Shown one piece after another: positions 1 through 9,394 of a stretch of 64,000 bases of DNA (the stretch's first letter is position 1; each line of letters opens with the position of its first letter). This DNA is from an uncultured Porphyromonas sp. (GTDB lineage Bacteria > Bacteroidota > Bacteroidia > Bacteroidales > Porphyromonadaceae): the NCBI RefSeq assembly GCF_938039215.1, contig NZ_CALHVI010000033.1:1-64000 (forward strand), given 5' to 3'. The notes under the pieces were generated by a model, which made no database searches, was not told where the DNA came from, and was given only the letters and a program-made list of their open reading frames with translations. Both the position numbers and the translations under genes were made by a program.

Positions 1-495
<495 letters not shown>

Positions 496-753
496 GCCTA
501 ACGTACCCCAGCATTACTACCGGAAATACGCAGGTTGTATACTAACTTATTATATATGCTCTACGTTGTTTTCTCGTTTGTTTTTATCAAGTATGTCAAT
601 GATCGCTAGTGAAGCTTCTAACCGAAGTCGTCCACTTCTAAGCCTTAATCAAGAGCAGTCAGCCCTTAAAGAAGTTACGCTACCGAGGATTTTCTTTCAG
701 CCCGTCTAGCTCGCTCGCTGTCCGTCCTGGCCGCCGTTTCTCGTTTGCGGTTG

Positions 754-786
754 CAAAGATAAGACGAAAAAACAATACCAACCAAA
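754..786 (-). promoter_or_regulatory. Promoter for the 23S rRNA transcript
   Basis: On the minus strand a perfect Bacteroidetes promoter is visible: -33 box TTTG (783-786), 21 bp spacer, -7 box TATCTTTG (754-761). Transcription would start near 747 and give a leader of about 250 nt before the mature 23S 5' end. It is the only promoter in the window where I can see both boxes at consensus spacing, as expected for a strong rRNA promoter. Confidence 0.75.
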
Positions 787-909
787 TCTTCCTAGAAAAA
801 ACTTTTAGGAAGCACCACTTGAGTTGATAACATTTGACCGATTACGAGGAGGTTACAGCGACAGAAAAAATTTCGCAAAATCTTCGAAGGTGATCGAATG
901 GAGGGAGCG

Positions 910-1185
910 AGAGGAGATACTCTGAAGTTCGACTGAGCCTCCATCGAGGGGGTAAGAGTACTTATGGAGGGGAAGGAGTACGACCTCCAAGGAGGACGTG
1001 ATGGTGTTTCGCAGGAAGAAGTTGCACCTTCTAAGGATGGGATAAGGGATTATCTCTAGGGAGGGAACAATAGTACATCTCTAAAGGGAGCTGTAATCTA
1101 TCGTAAGGGGGAGTAGTAATCTATCATGAGAGGGTTAAGTAATCTACCGTGAGGGGCTGCAGTAATCTATCGGGCGAAGAAACAC
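910..1185. repeat. 23-bp tandem array, about 11-12 diverged units
   Basis: The clearest part is 1094-1162, three consecutive 23-bp units that each begin TAATCTAYC and contain a G-run. Reading backwards in 23-bp steps, units at 1071, 1048, 1025, 1002, 979, 956 and 933 keep the same pattern of a pyrimidine-rich TCTC/CCTC segment followed by a GGAGG-like purine run. Units are strongly diverged, so the left border is uncertain. It fills the region between the 23S promoter and the terminator of the Omp28 operon. Confidence 0.75.
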
Positions 1186-1200
1186 AACTCTTACTCACAC

Positions 1201-1254
1201 AAAAAAGGCTGCCCGCTGGTCGCTTCCCTATTATTAGGGGCGAGCAGCGGGCAG
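1201..1254 (-). terminator. Intrinsic terminator of the tlpA-like/DUF6029/Omp28 operon
   Basis: Inverted repeat CTGCCCGCTG (1209-1218) with CAGCGGGCAG (1245-1254), followed on the minus strand by a run of six T. It sits 20 bp downstream of the Omp28-family stop codon. Confidence 0.85.
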
Positions 1255-1274
1255 TGCTTATATAGAGGGTGGAG

Positions 1275-3380
1275 CTACTTCAGGTGGACAGAAGCTGCAT
1301 TGACGAACTTCTTCGTTGTAGCGTCTAGGAGGATGGCGATCACCTCGCAGTCCTTGGGCACGATGTCCATAGAGCCAGAGTAGCGAGCCTGCTCTAGATG
1401 GAAGGTCGCGGTGAAGTCTGCCCCATATCTATAGGTATCGCCCCAGACCCATTGAGATGAGCCATGATTCTCCCACCTATTATTGAGCCCTCGGCGGAGG
1501 ACATGCTGGTGGCTGTAGGTATTGGACATATTGATCTGGAAGGCGACCATATTATTCTGCACGAGGAGGAAGAGCACCCGCACATCCGAGGGAGGAGTCA
1601 TCCCGTTGTTGGGGAGCGCCTTGAAGTGGACAGTGACCTGCTCGGCGGTGTTGGTGGCTGAGAAGCGGATCTTCGCTTGAGGCTTCTCGGCAATCAGACG
1701 ACGGGCATGCCCTTCGAGGTAAGCATGGTAGACCTTCTCCTTATTGTTCCCTATGAAGATATTCGGATAGCCACTAGGCTTGTAGAGCCCGTGATACATA
1801 TAGAAGTCCTCCGAGAGAAGAGCATTGCCCTTGTTATAGCCACGAGACTGGAGAGCTACGGGGAGGAAGTACTCTCCGAGGGTGCGCTTTGCCCTAGCTA
1901 CACTATTGAGAGCAGCAGCGCAATAGCCACAATACTGCCCCGTGAAGTCGAAGGCGACGACATGGGTCTTCTGCGCCTCGGGGATATCATCGTTCCCCAC
2001 AGGAGGTGTAGGATCGGGGATGGGGTCAGGCTTAGGCTCGGGCGTGGGGGGCTTAGGCTCTACCGGAGGTTCGGGCTCTTTGGCGAAGTCCTTGGCCGTG
2101 ATAGTGAAGCGATAGGTAAGAGAAGTGAGCGTCTTACCCGACTGCTTCAGATAGAGCTTCACCTCATACGTACCCACCTTGCGGGCGAAGGCCTGCTTCA
2201 CCCCGTAGTGTATCCCGATGAGGTCGGTGGACTGAGGCTTGTAGCCCTTGAGGGTGTAGGAAGGGGAGAGGGTCTCCAGCGTACGGCAGGACTCGAGGCA
2301 GATACCACGGAGGCCATGGGACTCCTTCCCTACTCCACTGCTTGTGGCCTGCACCTCGACATCGAAGGGGCCCTGCTGTCCCTTGGGGAGGAGGAGACGA
2401 ACATAGGGCGAAGCGATCTCGGCGATCCCGTCAAGGAGTTCCAAGGGGCGCTCAGGCTGACAAGCGATAAGCGAGCCCGAAGGAATAGGCTTGCTGGTGG
2501 AGGCATCGACGAAGGTCGGCTCCTTCACCTCGGTCTCGGGTTGGTCCTCGCTGGGATCCTTGGGCTTCTCGGGCTGGGAAGAGGAGGCTTCGGGGACGGG
2601 GCGAAGGCGAGCCTCGAGGACACGCTCGGTCTTCGCATCGGAGACGAAGGCGATGATCTTAGCCTTCGTCTTGTCTTTTAGTTCGGAGGGGATAGCGAAG
2701 GTTTGGCTGAAGGACTTGCCCAGCTCAAGGGAGACCTTCGCCAGTTCGCTCCGAAGGACATTGTGGTGGAGGAAGGTGGCATTCGTCCCGCTCGCCGTCT
2801 GCTGGGGAGCGATAACATCCTCGACGAGCCAGAGGGTGAGGCGGTAGCTCCCCGATGGTGAAGGAGCTGAGGCGGTAGGCTTGGCCTCGACACGGCATGT
2901 CCAAGCCTTCCCCTCCTCGGCAGACTGTACCTCTAGGCTAAGGGCCAGCTCGGCAGGTGTCTTGAGGGCGCTCAGGATCTCGGTGGTCCAGCGGGCGGAG
3001 GAAGTCGAATACATCTCCCCGCTGGAGAAGGGACGACGATCGAGCATGATGCCAGGGATCGCCCGTTGGATACGGAAGGCCTTCGCATAGCTATCTGCCA
3101 CGGAGGAACGAAGTTCGGGGAGCGTCTGCCCCGTGTGGGCGGCGTGCATGGAGACGACGATGAGGCGATCGGGGTGGGAGGCTTGAAGCCCCTCGAGGAG
3201 CGAAGCTGCCGTGGGGCAATTCACACACTCCTGCCCTGTGTACTTCTCTAGCAGGATCTGATGGGTGGTCGTTGTCCCCGACTCCGTGCCCCGATGTCGC
3301 CAGCGATCCGACTCCGCTGGAGCCTTGGCGCAGCTAGCCAGAAGAAGCAAACTGAAGAGGAAGAAATAAATGCGGTACAT
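1275..3380 (-). CDS. Omp28-family lipoprotein with two thioredoxin-like domains
   Basis: 701 aa. Residues 1-17 form a lipoprotein signal (lipobox LASC, Cys17), so the product should be membrane anchored. Two thioredoxin-like segments carry CxxC motifs: GQECVNCP (Cys52/Cys55) and GQYCGYC near residue 483; this T-G-Q-x-C-x-x-C form is typical of the Omp28-related family of Bacteroidetes. They are separated by a Pro/Glu/Lys-rich linker (PEPPVEPKPPTPEPKP region, about residues 440-465). Its start codon is one base after the stop of the DUF6029 gene, so the genes are translationally linked, with a TlpA-like thioredoxin first in the operon. The family is known as surface antigen/adhesin-like proteins; a redox role is inferred from the cysteines and context. 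Ends at a strong terminator. Confidence 0.85.
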   Translation of the reverse strand: MYRIYFFLFSLLLLASCAKAPAESDRWRHRGTESGTTTTHQILLEKYTGQECVNCPTAASLLEGLQASHPDRLIVVSMHAAHTGQTLPELRSSVADSYAKAFRIQRAIPGIMLDRRPFSSGEMYSTSSARWTTEILSALKTPAELALSLEVQSAEEGKAWTCRVEAKPTASAPSPSGSYRLTLWLVEDVIAPQQTASGTNATFLHHNVLRSELAKVSLELGKSFSQTFAIPSELKDKTKAKIIAFVSDAKTERVLEARLRPVPEASSSQPEKPKDPSEDQPETEVKEPTFVDASTSKPIPSGSLIACQPERPLELLDGIAEIASPYVRLLLPKGQQGPFDVEVQATSSGVGKESHGLRGICLESCRTLETLSPSYTLKGYKPQSTDLIGIHYGVKQAFARKVGTYEVKLYLKQSGKTLTSLTYRFTITAKDFAKEPEPPVEPKPPTPEPKPDPIPDPTPPVGNDDIPEAQKTHVVAFDFTGQYCGYCAAALNSVARAKRTLGEYFLPVALQSRGYNKGNALLSEDFYMYHGLYKPSGYPNIFIGNNKEKVYHAYLEGHARRLIAEKPQAKIRFSATNTAEQVTVHFKALPNNGMTPPSDVRVLFLLVQNNMVAFQINMSNTYSHQHVLRRGLNNRWENHGSSQWVWGDTYRYGADFTATFHLEQARYSGSMDIVPKDCEVIAILLDATTKKFVNAASVHLK

Positions 3381-3381
3381 A

Positions 3382-5103
3382 CTATAAGGTCACGTGATAA
3401 GAGAGGAAGAGGCCGTGGGTCTCGGGCATGAAGCGACAGATCCCGCCCGAGCAATTGATCCCAGCACGGGTACGGCCGTAGGAGAGGCGCACACTGTGGC
3501 GGGTCCAGCTCCCCGAGGCAGCAAGCATATAATAGTGGGAGCCCGAAGTGCCCACATTCCACAGATCGCTTGCCGAGACGATGAAGTGGGGCAGGATGGA
3601 GCATTCGACTCCCCCGTAGAGCCAATCCCCTTCGGCCTGGCGTGTCTGGAGGTACTGAAGCTCGGTGCGCAGAGTCACCTTGCGAGAGAGGCGGTGTCGC
3701 CCATCATATATGAAGATGTTGGAATGGACGATGTCTCCTCGGGTGGCATGCCCCTCGATGAGACGCTGGTTGTAGGCTTGGTTGATGTAGCTCGCTACAA
3801 AGCTATAGCTGGGGGAGACCTTACGGGAGACTTCGACCCCTACCTCACGGAAGAGGAGGTCCTTCATCCCGAAGAAGTCCGAAGTATAGCCATCGCTCCC
3901 CATGAGCTGAGGGGCTAAGGGGTTGGTCGCCCCCTCGGGTACTAGCCAAGACTTCTGAAGCCCCATAGCGAGCGAGCCGTAGAACTTGAGGTTCGTTCGC
4001 CGAGCCCGTCCCTTCCCCGTACGATCGGCGATGGAGGTATCAAGCGAGCCCTGAAAGGTCCACTCCCCATTGGCCTGCGTAGCGTAGGGATAGAGAGCGG
4101 CGAGGATATAGGTCTGTTGCTTAGTGAAGGGCTGGAGGAAGTTGAGGCGCAGAGCGTTGCCCTCGGCAAGGCGATCGGAGCGGAAGTCAAAGTTCTCACT
4201 CCGTCGAGCCCCTACGAAGAGGCTACTCTTGCCCCAGAGGTAGGAAGCGGTGAGCATCGCTGCCGATCCCGAGCGGAAGATGAAGCCATTGGTTCGGTTG
4301 GGGTCGTAGTCCTTGTGCGCATACTCCAGCTGGAGGCTGAAGGAGGGCAGGCTGAGCCCACCTCGGGTAGCCCAAGCAGAAGTGCCCACGGGCTGGCGAA
4401 GCTCATAGATGAGCCCTCCACGCTGGCTGGCTAGTTCGTCCTCCGCCTCGTGCTTGTAGAGGTAGCCTGCTCCGAGCTGGAGACTTCCCCCACGCTCCCG
4501 TAGGCTGGGCAAGAGCTGCTCCAGACTTAGCTCAAGGTCGCCCCCAGCGAGGTAGCCTCGATCTCGGGCAAAGAGCCGTGTGCCACGATCGAAGAAGTGG
4601 CGCTGCTGCCCAGCCAGACTCTTCAGGCGAAGGAGCTCCCCATAAGTATAATTGAGGCGAGCGCCTCGCACAGCATTGTCCAAGCCGAGGAAGCGGTCTT
4701 CGTAGGAACGGAAGAGCAGACCGCTACCGAACTGCTCATAGATGTCCCCCAGCGTAAGATCCACGCCCGCATAGCGGCCTCTGAGGTAGAAGAAGGGAAG
4801 TCCCCAGCCTTTCTCCTCCTCCCTGCCAGGCAAGGGAAGCTGCTTCTCCTCTAGGCGCAAGCCCACCTCAAGAAGCTTGCTACGAAGTACCCCATCGAGG
4901 TAGGTCATGCCCGAGAGCGGGCTTGAAGCCCCCTGCTTCTTCTCAGCTAGATGCCAGTCAGTCTGCAGGGAGAAGTTCGTCGTCCAGCGATGATCGCCCT
5001 TTGTCTCCTCCTCGTAGCGAGTAGAAGCGGAGAGGGAGGGAGCACCCAAGGGGGAGATCAGGGTGAGGGAAAGCGGGAATAAGAAAAGGAGTCGTGTCTT
5101 CAT
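3382..5103 (-). CDS. DUF6029 family outer membrane protein
   Basis: 573 aa from the chosen Met (MKTRLLFLFPLSL). I prefer this start, 16 bp after the upstream stop, because it begins a clean signal peptide; an in-frame Met two codons earlier (5109) is possible, and the longer ORF start at 5151 would overlap the thioredoxin gene. After the signal the protein contains the family hallmark GDIYEQFGSGLLFRSYEDR (about residues 120-140) and then alternating amphipathic strands rich in Tyr/Arg/Leu, ending SYHVTL with an aromatic/hydrophobic C-terminus, all consistent with an outer membrane beta-barrel. The family has no known function. The conserved order thioredoxin, barrel, Omp28 suggests the three act together at the envelope. 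Confidence 0.8.
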   Translation of the reverse strand: MKTRLLFLFPLSLTLISPLGAPSLSASTRYEEETKGDHRWTTNFSLQTDWHLAEKKQGASSPLSGMTYLDGVLRSKLLEVGLRLEEKQLPLPGREEEKGWGLPFFYLRGRYAGVDLTLGDIYEQFGSGLLFRSYEDRFLGLDNAVRGARLNYTYGELLRLKSLAGQQRHFFDRGTRLFARDRGYLAGGDLELSLEQLLPSLRERGGSLQLGAGYLYKHEAEDELASQRGGLIYELRQPVGTSAWATRGGLSLPSFSLQLEYAHKDYDPNRTNGFIFRSGSAAMLTASYLWGKSSLFVGARRSENFDFRSDRLAEGNALRLNFLQPFTKQQTYILAALYPYATQANGEWTFQGSLDTSIADRTGKGRARRTNLKFYGSLAMGLQKSWLVPEGATNPLAPQLMGSDGYTSDFFGMKDLLFREVGVEVSRKVSPSYSFVASYINQAYNQRLIEGHATRGDIVHSNIFIYDGRHRLSRKVTLRTELQYLQTRQAEGDWLYGGVECSILPHFIVSASDLWNVGTSGSHYYMLAASGSWTRHSVRLSYGRTRAGINCSGGICRFMPETHGLFLSYHVTL

Positions 5104-5119
5104 GCTCATCAAGGCAAGG

Positions 5120-5623
5120 CTACTTCTTGGGGCTCGAGGCCACAGCCTCACGTAGGACTTGGAGGATCTGACCTTCGCTCCCCTCTACATAGCCCGTGCG
5201 TCGGTCCAGCAGCTTACCCGAGCCGTCGAAGATGAAGAGGGCGGGGACAGCCGAGACATTCATCATCCGCTTGAGGTCGGAGTTGGTATCGGTGAGGACG
5301 ACGAACTCCCAGCCATGTGCATGGACCGTGGGGCGCACCTTCTGCACATCGGCACCCTCGTCGATGCTGACAGCGTAGAGGGTGACACCCGTCTCAGCCT
5401 GCCAGTCAGCGTAGACCTCTTGGACAGCGTCGAGCTCACGGAGGCAGGGCTTGCACCACGTACCGAAGAAGCTCAAGATGATGGGCTTGCCCGACTGGAG
5501 GAAGGTGGATGTCTTGACGGGCTTGCCGTTGAGATCTCTAAGGGTAGCTTGAGGGAGATCCTGAGCATAGCAGAGGGTCGTCATGAGGAGAGCCACGAGG
5601 CTCAGTAGTGTTTTCTTCATCAT
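5120..5623 (-). CDS. TlpA-like periplasmic thioredoxin
   Basis: 167 aa with an N-terminal signal peptide (MMKKTLLSLVALLMTTLCYA, cleavage before QD). The thioredoxin fold follows, with the active site GTWCKPC (Cys57, Cys60) and the cis-Pro region SAVPALFIFD. This matches the TlpA/ResA/AhpC-TSA-like family of exported disulfide reductases; the proline after the first basic active-site residue is typical. The second Met (5620) is an equally good start. A -7 box lies 54 bp upstream. It is the first gene of the operon with DUF6029 and Omp28; the latter has two CxxC motifs and could be its redox partner (inference). Confidence 0.9.
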   Translation of the reverse strand: MMKKTLLSLVALLMTTLCYAQDLPQATLRDLNGKPVKTSTFLQSGKPIILSFFGTWCKPCLRELDAVQEVYADWQAETGVTLYAVSIDEGADVQKVRPTVHAHGWEFVVLTDTNSDLKRMMNVSAVPALFIFDGSGKLLDRRTGYVEGSEGQILQVLREAVASSPKK

Positions 5624-5676
5624 ATACGTGTTAGGGCAGGGTCATGGTAAGCACCCTGCTGTGTCTTAATTGGGGG

Positions 5677-5684
5677 CAAAGGTA
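5677..5684 (-). promoter_or_regulatory. -7 box of the tlpA-like operon
   Basis: TACCTTTG on the minus strand matches TAnnTTTG. No convincing TTTG -33 box is present at the usual spacing. Confidence 0.6.
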
Positions 5685-5768
5685 ATCAGAAGAGGGGAAA
5701 GCCTCCCCCCTCCCCCAGCCCAAGGGTCGGCTTCATCGCCCCGTCGGTGGAACTCTTCCCGCCCTTTC

Positions 5769-5883
5769 TCCCCTGCCTAGCAATAGGCAGAGTGATCAAT
5801 AGCAAAGAGGCACTACTAGAAATCCCCAAGAGGCAACAGTAGCGCCTCTTGGGGATCTCTAGTAGTGCCTCTCGGGAGGCTTA
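5769..5883. repeat. 23-bp tandem array, 5 units, with a large inverted repeat
   Basis: Units start at 5769, 5792, 5815, 5838 and 5861. The last two begin AGTAGCGCCTC and AGTAGTGCCTC, the shared core of this repeat family. Units 5792-5837 are close to the inverse of units 5838-5875, so the whole can fold into a long hairpin (GAGGCACTACTAGA against TCTAGTAGTGCCTC). The last unit contains the stop codon (5881-5883) of the ABC-F gene, so the hairpin may also end that transcript. Confidence 0.85.
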
Positions 5884-7521
5884 GGAAGCGGAGCGCTCGA
5901 GCTCCTTGAGGTTCTCCAGCTTCTTACGCTGCATGAACTCATAGATACCTTCGAGGTGCTCGGTGACCTTCCCGCCCCCGAACTCATAGACCTTGCTCAC
6001 TAGCCCGTCGAGGAAGTCACGGTCGTGACTGACGAGGATGAGCGTGCCGTCGTAGTTGAGGAGGGCTTGCTTGAGCACTTCCTTAGTCTTCATATCGAGG
6101 TGGTTCGTGGGCTCGTCGAGGATCAGCAGGTTGTAGGGCTCGAGGAGGAGCTTCAGCAGGGCAAGGCGTGTGCGCTCACCCCCGCTGAGTACCTTGACCT
6201 TCTTCGTAGAGGCCTCCCCACCGAACATAAATGCCCCCAGAAGGTCCTTGATCTTCGTGCGGATCTCGCCCTCGGCGACATCGTCGATGGTCTGGAATAC
6301 CGTGCGGGTCTCGTCTTCGATGGCTGCCTGATTCTGCGCAAAGTAGCCGATGGAGACATTGTGCCCCAGCGTCAGCTCTCCTTCGTGCTCGAGCTCCTTC
6401 ATGATGCAGCGCACGAGGGTACTCTTCCCTTCCCCGTTCTTGCCGACGAAGGCGATCTTGTCCCCTCGTTCGATCGTGAGGTCTACCCCCGAGAAGATCT
6501 GCTTCGATCCGAAGGCCTTACCGACCCCAGACATCTGGACGGGGTAGTTCCCTGAGCGGGGAGCAGGCGGGAAGCGCAGGCGGATGGCGGAGGTATCGAT
6601 CTCGTCGACCTCTACGAGCTCCAGCTTCTCGAGCATACGCACGCGACTCTGCACCTGATTGGTCTTGGAGTAAGTTCCCTTGAAGCGCTCGATGAAGTCA
6701 GTCGTCTCTGCGATGAACTTCTGCTGCTCCTCATAGGCCTTCTGTTGCTGCTCACGGCGCTCCGCCCTGAGACGTTGATACTCGGTGTAGTTGACCTTGT
6801 AGTCGTAGATCTTGCCCATCGTGATCTCCAGCGTACGGGTCGTGATATGGTCAACGAAGGCACGGTCGTGACTGATGACCACTACCGTCTGCCCCGTCTC
6901 GATGAGGAAGTCCTCAAGCCACTGAATCGACTCAATATCTAGATGGTTCGTCGGCTCATCAAGGAGAAGTACATCGGGCTGACGAAGGAGGAGCTTAGCC
7001 AGCTCTATGCGCATGCGCCAGCCACCACTGAACTCGCTCGTCTGACGAGTGAAGTCACTGCGCTTGAAGCCTAGCCCTAGGAGGGTGAGCTCGACCTGCT
7101 TGTCGTAGTTGATCTCCTCTATAGCATAGTACTTCTCGCCGAGCGTAGAGACCTCTTCGATGATCGCCATGTACTCGGGGCTGTCATAGTCGGTGCGGGT
7201 ATTGAGTGCCTCGTTGAGCTCCTCCATACGTGCCGCCATCTCGTGGATGTGGCTGAAGGCTTGTTCGGCCTCCTCGAAGACCGTGCGCCCGTCCTCCGTC
7301 AGCAGGTGCTGGGGGAGATAAGCTACACGTACGCCCGAGGGGACATTGACCTTGCCTCGGGTCGCCTCCCGTGTGCCGCTGAGGATCTTGAGCAAGGTGC
7401 TCTTGCCCGCCCCATTCTTGCCCATCAGTGCGATGCGATCCTTGGGGTTGATGACGAAGGAAATATCAGAGAAGAGAGGAGCCCCACCTATCTCTACGGT
7501 AAGGCCATCGACAGAAATCAT
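5881..7521 (-). CDS. ABC-F family ATPase (Uup/YbiT/EttA-like)
   Basis: 546 aa with two ABC ATPase domains and no membrane segments, the layout of ABC-F proteins that act on ribosomes. Domain 1: Walker A GKNGAGKST (34-42), signature FSGGWRMR (164-171), Walker B LLLDEPTNHLD (186-195 region). Linker (about 240-310) is long, charged and helical with many Gln/Glu, matching the P-site tRNA-interaction motif region. Domain 2: Walker A GKNGEGKST (360-368), signature LSGGERTRL, Walker B LILDEPTNHLD, then the H-loop SHDR. C-terminus is short and charged. Family role: ATP-dependent relief of stalled ribosomes; some members give antibiotic protection but nothing here indicates that. Length is normal. Stop codon lies in a 23-bp repeat unit. 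Confidence 0.92.
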   Translation of the reverse strand: MISVDGLTVEIGGAPLFSDISFVINPKDRIALMGKNGAGKSTLLKILSGTREATRGKVNVPSGVRVAYLPQHLLTEDGRTVFEEAEQAFSHIHEMAARMEELNEALNTRTDYDSPEYMAIIEEVSTLGEKYYAIEEINYDKQVELTLLGLGFKRSDFTRQTSEFSGGWRMRIELAKLLLRQPDVLLLDEPTNHLDIESIQWLEDFLIETGQTVVVISHDRAFVDHITTRTLEITMGKIYDYKVNYTEYQRLRAERREQQQKAYEEQQKFIAETTDFIERFKGTYSKTNQVQSRVRMLEKLELVEVDEIDTSAIRLRFPPAPRSGNYPVQMSGVGKAFGSKQIFSGVDLTIERGDKIAFVGKNGEGKSTLVRCIMKELEHEGELTLGHNVSIGYFAQNQAAIEDETRTVFQTIDDVAEGEIRTKIKDLLGAFMFGGEASTKKVKVLSGGERTRLALLKLLLEPYNLLILDEPTNHLDMKTKEVLKQALLNYDGTLILVSHDRDFLDGLVSKVYEFGGGKVTEHLEGIYEFMQRKKLENLKELERSAS

Positions 7522-7556
7522 AAACGAGTATGCAGAAGAATGGATCAGGAATGCAA

Positions 7557-7578
7557 AGCTCCCTTCGCAGGGAGCTTC
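7557..7578 (-). terminator. Hairpin between ugd and the ABC-F gene
   Basis: AAGCTCCCT and AGGGAGCTT form a 9-bp stem with a 4-nt loop, 71 bp after the ugd stop codon. The following minus-strand sequence has only short T tracts, so it may be a weak terminator or attenuator. Confidence 0.45.
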
Positions 7579-7648
7579 ATACTAAGGGAATGGAAGGGGG
7601 AAGGGGTAGGTCTACTCTTTCGCAAGAGGAGCCTCCCTAGGGCAGACA

Positions 7649-8959
7649 TCACTGCCCGATCTGCAGAAGCGTAAAGCCCGCCTCTACGGGAGCCGTGTCG
7701 AAGACATTGCGTCCATCGATCAGAAGGGGCGTATGCACCGAGCGTGAGAGCACCTCCCAAGCAGGCATGCGGAAGGCCTTCCACTCGGTCACATGGAAGA
7801 TCGCATCTACATCCAGCGCCGAGTCATAGATATCACGGGCATAGCGGACACGATCCCCTAGATGGCGCTCTGCCTCCGTCATCGCCACGGGGTCGTAGAC
7901 AGCGACTTCGCAACCCGCCTCTAAGAGGGCCTCGATGAGGACGAGCGAGGGAGCCTGTCGCATGTCATCCGTCTCGGGCTTGAAGGCAAGCCCCCAGACA
8001 GCGACCTTACGCCCCCGTATATCTCCAGAGAAGAAGCGCTCGAACTTCTCGAAGAGGACGTGCTTCTGCGCCTCATTCACCGACTCTACTGCCTCCAGCA
8101 CACGCATAGGACAGCCGTGCTCGTGGGCCGTACGGATGAAGGCTTGCACATCCTTCGGGAAGCAGGAGCCCCCGTAACCGCAACCAGCGTAGAGGAACTT
8201 GCTCCCTATACGAGCGTCGCTACCGATGCCCTTGCGCACCATAGAGACATTCGCCCCTACCGCTTCGCATAGGTTAGCCACCTCGTTCATGAAGCTGATG
8301 CGAGTGGCGAGCATAGCGTTCGCCGCATACTTCGTCATTTCTGCCGAAGCGATGTCCATGAAGAGGACTCGGAAGTTGTTGATGAGGATAGGCTTGTAGA
8401 GCCGCGTCATCAAGTCTCGGGCACGATCACTGTCGACACCGACGACGACACGGTCTGGGCGCATGAAGTCTTCGATAGCATTGCCCTCCTTGAGGAACTC
8501 TGGATTGGATGCCACATCGAAGGGGATCTCTACCCCTCGCTTCTGCTGCTCCTGCTCGATGACTTCACGTACCCGGCGGAAGGTACCCACAGGGACGGTA
8601 CTCTTGGTCACGACGAGACAGTAGTCCGTCATCGCTGCTCCTATAGCTCGGGCGACAGCGAGCACATGAGAGAGGTCAGCCGATCCGTCTTCGTCAGGAG
8701 GCGTACCGACGGCACTGAAGATGATCTCTACATGGGGGAGGACTTCCGCAATAGAAGTACTGAAGTGCAAACGCCCAGCCTCTGTCCCTCGGCGTACCAA
8801 GGTATCCAAGCCAGGCTCGTAGATGGGGATCTCCCCTCTTCGTAGCCGCTCGATCTTCGCCTCGTCTACATCGACACAGTAGACCTCAGCTCCTAGATCA
8901 GCGAAGCAGGCTGCACTGACCAGACCGACATAGCCGATCCCGACGATCGCAATGCGCAT
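7649..8959 (-). CDS. ugd: UDP-glucose 6-dehydrogenase
   Basis: 436 aa, the usual length. It oxidises UDP-glucose (or a related UDP-sugar) to the uronic acid with NAD+, supplying capsule or LPS sugars in the cytoplasm. N-terminal Rossmann motif GIGYVG (residues 7-12); STVPVGT (120-126); catalytic cysteine in GYGGSCFPKD (Cys266); C-terminal NAD-sugar-dehydrogenase domain with GLAFKPETDDMR. It starts 35 bp after the HIT gene and probably belongs to a greA-HIT-ugd transcript. UDP-N-acetyl-mannosaminuronate type dehydrogenases share this architecture; the FPKDVQA form favours UDP-glucose. Confidence 0.92.
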   Translation of the reverse strand: MRIAIVGIGYVGLVSAACFADLGAEVYCVDVDEAKIERLRRGEIPIYEPGLDTLVRRGTEAGRLHFSTSIAEVLPHVEIIFSAVGTPPDEDGSADLSHVLAVARAIGAAMTDYCLVVTKSTVPVGTFRRVREVIEQEQQKRGVEIPFDVASNPEFLKEGNAIEDFMRPDRVVVGVDSDRARDLMTRLYKPILINNFRVLFMDIASAEMTKYAANAMLATRISFMNEVANLCEAVGANVSMVRKGIGSDARIGSKFLYAGCGYGGSCFPKDVQAFIRTAHEHGCPMRVLEAVESVNEAQKHVLFEKFERFFSGDIRGRKVAVWGLAFKPETDDMRQAPSLVLIEALLEAGCEVAVYDPVAMTEAERHLGDRVRYARDIYDSALDVDAIFHVTEWKAFRMPAWEVLSRSVHTPLLIDGRNVFDTAPVEAGFTLLQIGQ

Positions 8960-8994
8960 AATGGGCTCCTAATAGTATCGGATAAGGTGAGACA

Positions 8995-9393
8995 CTAGCA
9001 CTCGGGGCGGGCTGCACGAAGCGAGGCCGCTATCTGCTCCATCTCCTCAGCAGGGAGCTGGAGCTTGTGCTTCAGATCGATATCCCCTTCGGTATTGATG
9101 GGGACGAGGTGGATGTGGGCATGGTTCACCTCGAGACCTAGGACGAGGACGGCGACCTTACGGCAGTGGGTCACAGACTGGATCTGCTTCGCCACACCTT
9201 GCGCAAAGGCCATCATCCGACCGAGCTCTTCAGCTCCTAGATCGAAGAGATAGTCGACCTCCCGACGAGGTACGACAAGCGTATGCCCAGGCTGTACGGG
9301 GTTGATGTCGAGGAAGGCGTAGAACTCGCTATCCTCCGCCACCTTGTACGAAGGGATCTCCCCTTCGATGATGCGTGTGAAGAGCGTAGCCAT
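8995..9393 (-). CDS. HIT family nucleotide hydrolase
   Basis: 132 aa starting at MATLFTRIIEG. A longer reading frame reaches 9435, but that would overlap greA; the ATG at 9393 is one base after the greA stop and begins the conserved FTRIIEGEIPSY segment. The histidine-triad motif is NHAHIHLVPI near residue 95, preceded by the conserved PVQPGHTLVVPRR. Members of this branch (Hint-like) hydrolyse AMP-lysine or adenosine phosphoramidates; the physiological substrate in bacteria is not settled. Coupled translationally to greA. Confidence 0.9.
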   Translation of the reverse strand: MATLFTRIIEGEIPSYKVAEDSEFYAFLDINPVQPGHTLVVPRREVDYLFDLGAEELGRMMAFAQGVAKQIQSVTHCRKVAVLVLGLEVNHAHIHLVPINTEGDIDLKHKLQLPAEEMEQIAASLRAARPEC

Positions 9394-9394
9394 A

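Noticed and set aside
496..753. A hidden 16S rRNA 3' end or spacer tRNA in front of 23S
   Set aside because: I found no anti-Shine-Dalgarno end, no tRNA acceptor or T-arm pattern; the sequence looks like a rRNA leader/spacer only.
910..1185. Possible CRISPR array (also considered for the other tandem arrays)
   Set aside because: Units follow each other directly with no spacers, the unit is 23 bp, and no cas genes are near.
1677..2681. A 334-codon plus-strand open frame
   Set aside because: It is antisense to the Omp28-family gene, low in family-like sequence and rich in Leu/Gly/Arg as expected for an antisense frame in GC-rich DNA.
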